A DNA stretch of 22,466 bases from JANLHG01 sp964359745 (GTDB taxonomy: Bacteria > Patescibacteriota > Minisyncoccia > Phycocordibacterales > PALSA-1337): contig CAYHTR010000005.1 in assembly GCA_964359745.1 (NCBI GenBank), positions 1-22,466 on the forward strand. The letters are read 5' to 3'. The notes below the pieces were generated by a model that was not told the DNA's origin, did not search any database, and worked only from the letters and a program-made list of their open reading frames with translations. The position numbers were made by a program, and so were the translations under genes. Below, in pieces: positions 20,415-22,466 of the stretch; the first letter of the stretch is position 1; every line of letters starts with the position of its first letter.

Positions 20415-22466
20415 GTGAAAAAAGAAACATATAAAATTAGTGGAATGCATTGCGCCAGTTGTGTTGCAACAATTGATGGCGTTCTTTTAAAGACGACTGG
20501 TGTGAAATCAGCTTCAGTTAATTTTGCTTCTGAATCGGTATTGATTGAGTTTGATGAAAAAATTGTTTCCGAACAGGAACTTACAAAAATTGTTGAATCT
20601 GCAGGTTATGTTATGACAAAAATGTCAGATATGAATTCTCACGAACATAATCATATGGAGATGGAACGAGAAGATCAAATAAAAGAAATGAAACAAAAGC
20701 TTGTTGTTGGGGGTATCCTTTCAGTTTTCATATTTTTAGGAAGTTTTCCAGAGTGGTTTCCTTTTATTCCAAAAATATTAAATAATAATTGGATTCTTTT
20801 GCTTTTGACAACACCAGTTCAATTTTGGGTTGGTTGGCAATTCTATAGCGGATTAAGATTGTTAATAAAACATCGCACTGCTGATATGAACACATTGATT
20901 GCGATAGGAACTTTATCAGCATATTTTTATAGCGTGGCGGTTACGATTTTTTCAAGTTCAACAATCTACTTTGATACTTCGGCGATAATTATCACTTTAA
21001 TTCTTTTAGGAAAATATTTTGAAGTTTTAATGAAAGGGAGAGCATCCGAAGCTATTAAAAAACTTATTGGATTACAACCTAAAACGGCAAAAATTTTGCG
21101 AGACGGTAAAGAAATTGAAATATCTATATCAGAAGTGCAAGTTGATGATTTAATAATTGTTCGGCCTGGAGAAAGGATTCCGGTTGACGGAAAAATAATT
21201 GAAGGAAAATCGGAAATTGATGAATCAATGATTACTGGAGAGTCAATGCCTGTTCATAAAGAAGTTGGCAGTGTAGTTGTTGGTAGCACCATAAATAGGT
21301 TTGGAACATTCACTTTTCAAGCGACAAAGATTGGTAAAGACACAATGCTTTCACAGATTATAAAAATGGTAGAAGAAGCTCAGGGTTCTAAAGCACCGAT
21401 TCAGCGATTAGCTGATCTCATTTCATCTTATTTTGTTCCAACAGTTTTTGTTATTGCTATTTTGACTTTCATTTTTTGGTCTTTATTTGGACCTGTTCCA
21501 ACTTTTACTTTTGCTCTTATTAATTTTGTTGCTGTATTAATAATTGCTTGTCCCTGTGCTCTCGGCCTCGCTACTCCTATGGCCATTATGGTTTCTTCGG
21601 GTAGTGCTGCTTCTCGTGGAATTTTAATAAAAGATGCTGCTTCGCTTGAAATAGCCAATAAAATAAATACGGTGATTTTAGACAAAACAGGCACTCTTAC
21701 TCAAGGAAAACCAACGGTGACGGATATTTTTGGAGAAGTGTTGCAAATTGCAGCTAGTATAGAAAATAAATCAGAGCATCCTTTGGCAAAAGCAATAACT
21801 AATAAAGCCAAAGCAGAAAAAATTAATTTGTTACCTATTGAAAATTTTAGAGCTATTCCCGGATATGGAGTTTCAGCAGAATTAAATAATGAAAAAGTTT
21901 TACTTGGTACAAGAAAATTAATGGCTGATAATAAAATTAATACTACAACATTGGAAGAAAAAATAATAAATTTAGAAAATCAGGGCAAAACAGTAATGAT
22001 TTTAGCGGTTGATAATAAGATAACTGGTTTAATTGCTGTTGCTGATGTGTTAAAGAAAGAATCAATTGAAGCCGTACGAGCTCTTAAAAATAATAATATA
22101 GATGTTTGGATGCTCACCGGAGATAATGATCGCACAGCTAGAGCTATTGCTACTGAAGCGGGTATAGATAATGTTATGAGTGAAATATTACCAGACAAGA
22201 AGTCAGAAAAAGTGCGGGAGCTTCAGAAACAGGGGAAAATTGTAGCTATGATTGGCGACGGTATAAATGATGCACCAGCACTTACTCAAGCAAATATAGG
22301 TATTGCTATGGGCGAGGGCACTGATATCGCTATGGAATCAGCCAACATCACATTAATGAGAGGTGATTTGATGCTTATTCCCGAAGTGATAAAAATTTCA
22401 AAACGAACAATGAAAATAATAAAACAAAATCTTTTTTGGGCATTTTTCTACAATATCGCTTTTATT
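20415..22466 (+). CDS. copA: Copper-type P1B ATPase (partial, runs off the window)
   Basis: 684 codons are visible and the 3' end lies beyond the window. A GTG start follows two bases after the SHOCT gene stop. An N-terminal heavy-metal domain has GMHCASC (C13, C16). A His/Met-rich linker (SHEHNHMEME, about 74-83) precedes the membrane helices. The actuator motif ITGES is near residue 275. The transmembrane ion site is CPC (379-381). The phosphorylation motif DKTGTLT starts at D423, and the SEHPLA and GDGINDAPAL motifs are present. CPC and CASC indicate a Cu+ exporter. Only the last helices (after NLFWAFFYN) are missing. It is under the CsoR operator and completes a copper-response unit. Confidence 0.96.
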   Translation, partial: MKKETYKISGMHCASCVATIDGVLLKTTGVKSASVNFASESVLIEFDEKIVSEQELTKIVESAGYVMTKMSDMNSHEHNHMEMEREDQIKEMKQKLVVGGILSVFIFLGSFPEWFPFIPKILNNNWILLLLTTPVQFWVGWQFYSGLRLLIKHRTADMNTLIAIGTLSAYFYSVAVTIFSSSTIYFDTSAIIITLILLGKYFEVLMKGRASEAIKKLIGLQPKTAKILRDGKEIEISISEVQVDDLIIVRPGERIPVDGKIIEGKSEIDESMITGESMPVHKEVGSVVVGSTINRFGTFTFQATKIGKDTMLSQIIKMVEEAQGSKAPIQRLADLISSYFVPTVFVIAILTFIFWSLFGPVPTFTFALINFVAVLIIACPCALGLATPMAIMVSSGSAASRGILIKDAASLEIANKINTVILDKTGTLTQGKPTVTDIFGEVLQIAASIENKSEHPLAKAITNKAKAEKINLLPIENFRAIPGYGVSAELNNEKVLLGTRKLMADNKINTTTLEEKIINLENQGKTVMILAVDNKITGLIAVADVLKKESIEAVRALKNNNIDVWMLTGDNDRTARAIATEAGIDNVMSEILPDKKSEKVRELQKQGKIVAMIGDGINDAPALTQANIGIAMGEGTDIAMESANITLMRGDLMLIPEVIKISKRTMKIIKQNLFWAFFYNIAFI

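Noticed and set aside
21428..22198. Minus-strand open frames opposite the copper ATPase
   Set aside because: The plus-strand frame is open throughout with all P-type ATPase motifs; the minus frames are shadows.
3797..22466. Recoded UGA (as in Gracilibacteria or Absconditabacteria)
   Set aside because: TGA ends dnaG and several other genes at the expected family lengths, and no gene needs read-through of TGA.

Overview
The window is AT-rich DNA with very short intergenic gaps, many 4-29 bp gene overlaps, ordinary TGA stops and almost no Shine-Dalgarno sequences. Together with a short PilB-like ATPase that lacks the usual N-terminal domain, a dnaG-rpoD neighbourhood, pseudopilin genes and a CsoR-copper ATPase unit, this suggests a Candidate Phyla Radiation (Patescibacteria) genome, most likely a parcubacterium. 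That assignment is inference from gene style; no rRNA is present.

Layout. (1) 1-720: the 3' end of an unknown gene and a NYN-domain nuclease-like protein whose leader holds a GC-rich hairpin element. (2) 720-3775: a redox/membrane group: an HI0933/BaiN-type flavoprotein on the minus strand, then on the plus strand a 49-residue lmo0937-type membrane peptide, a flavodoxin-fold NAD(P)H:quinone oxidoreductase, a nitroreductase and a small membrane protein. (3) 3797-6767: DNA primase dnaG, carrying GC-rich palindromic in-frame insertions, and the primary sigma factor rpoD. (4) 6780-13207: a type IV pilus cluster of PilB-like ATPase, PilC-like platform protein and five prepilin-like proteins, one fused to a predicted seven-bladed LVIVD beta-propeller, with a GT39-type glycosyltransferase inside the run. 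(5) 13215-13254: a perfect 40-bp palindrome. (6) 13295-15536: ftsW-murG for septal peptidoglycan synthesis. (7) 15533-16120, minus strand: a Phd/PemK toxin-antitoxin pair with a double TGTACA operator. (8) 16169-16959, minus strand: a DoxX-like membrane protein translationally coupled to a membrane-anchored cupredoxin. (9) 17012-18403, minus strand: a PyrF-PyrE fusion of much higher G+C than its surroundings, with a clear terminator. (10) 18500-19854: a secreted protein with an FPTTG sorting signal and its overlapping class-E/F-like sortase. (11) 19855-22466: an autoregulated CsoR/RcnR-type repressor, a SHOCT-domain membrane protein and a copper-type P1B ATPase that runs off the window.

The most striking cross-cutting signal is promoter position. 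In at least six genes (nitroreductase, dnaG, a major-pilin candidate, ftsW, murG, csoR) a -10 hexamer ends exactly six bases before the ATG, placing the predicted transcription start on the A of the start codon, so these messages look leaderless. The NYN gene breaks the pattern by exactly one GC-rich 46-base block; removing that block would restore it. The second signal is a set of palindromic elements, two of them inside dnaG, and a 16-base identity between dnaG and the intergenic 40-bp palindrome. No CRISPR array, tRNA, rRNA or insertion sequence was seen, and no stretch over 300 bases lacks a gene.
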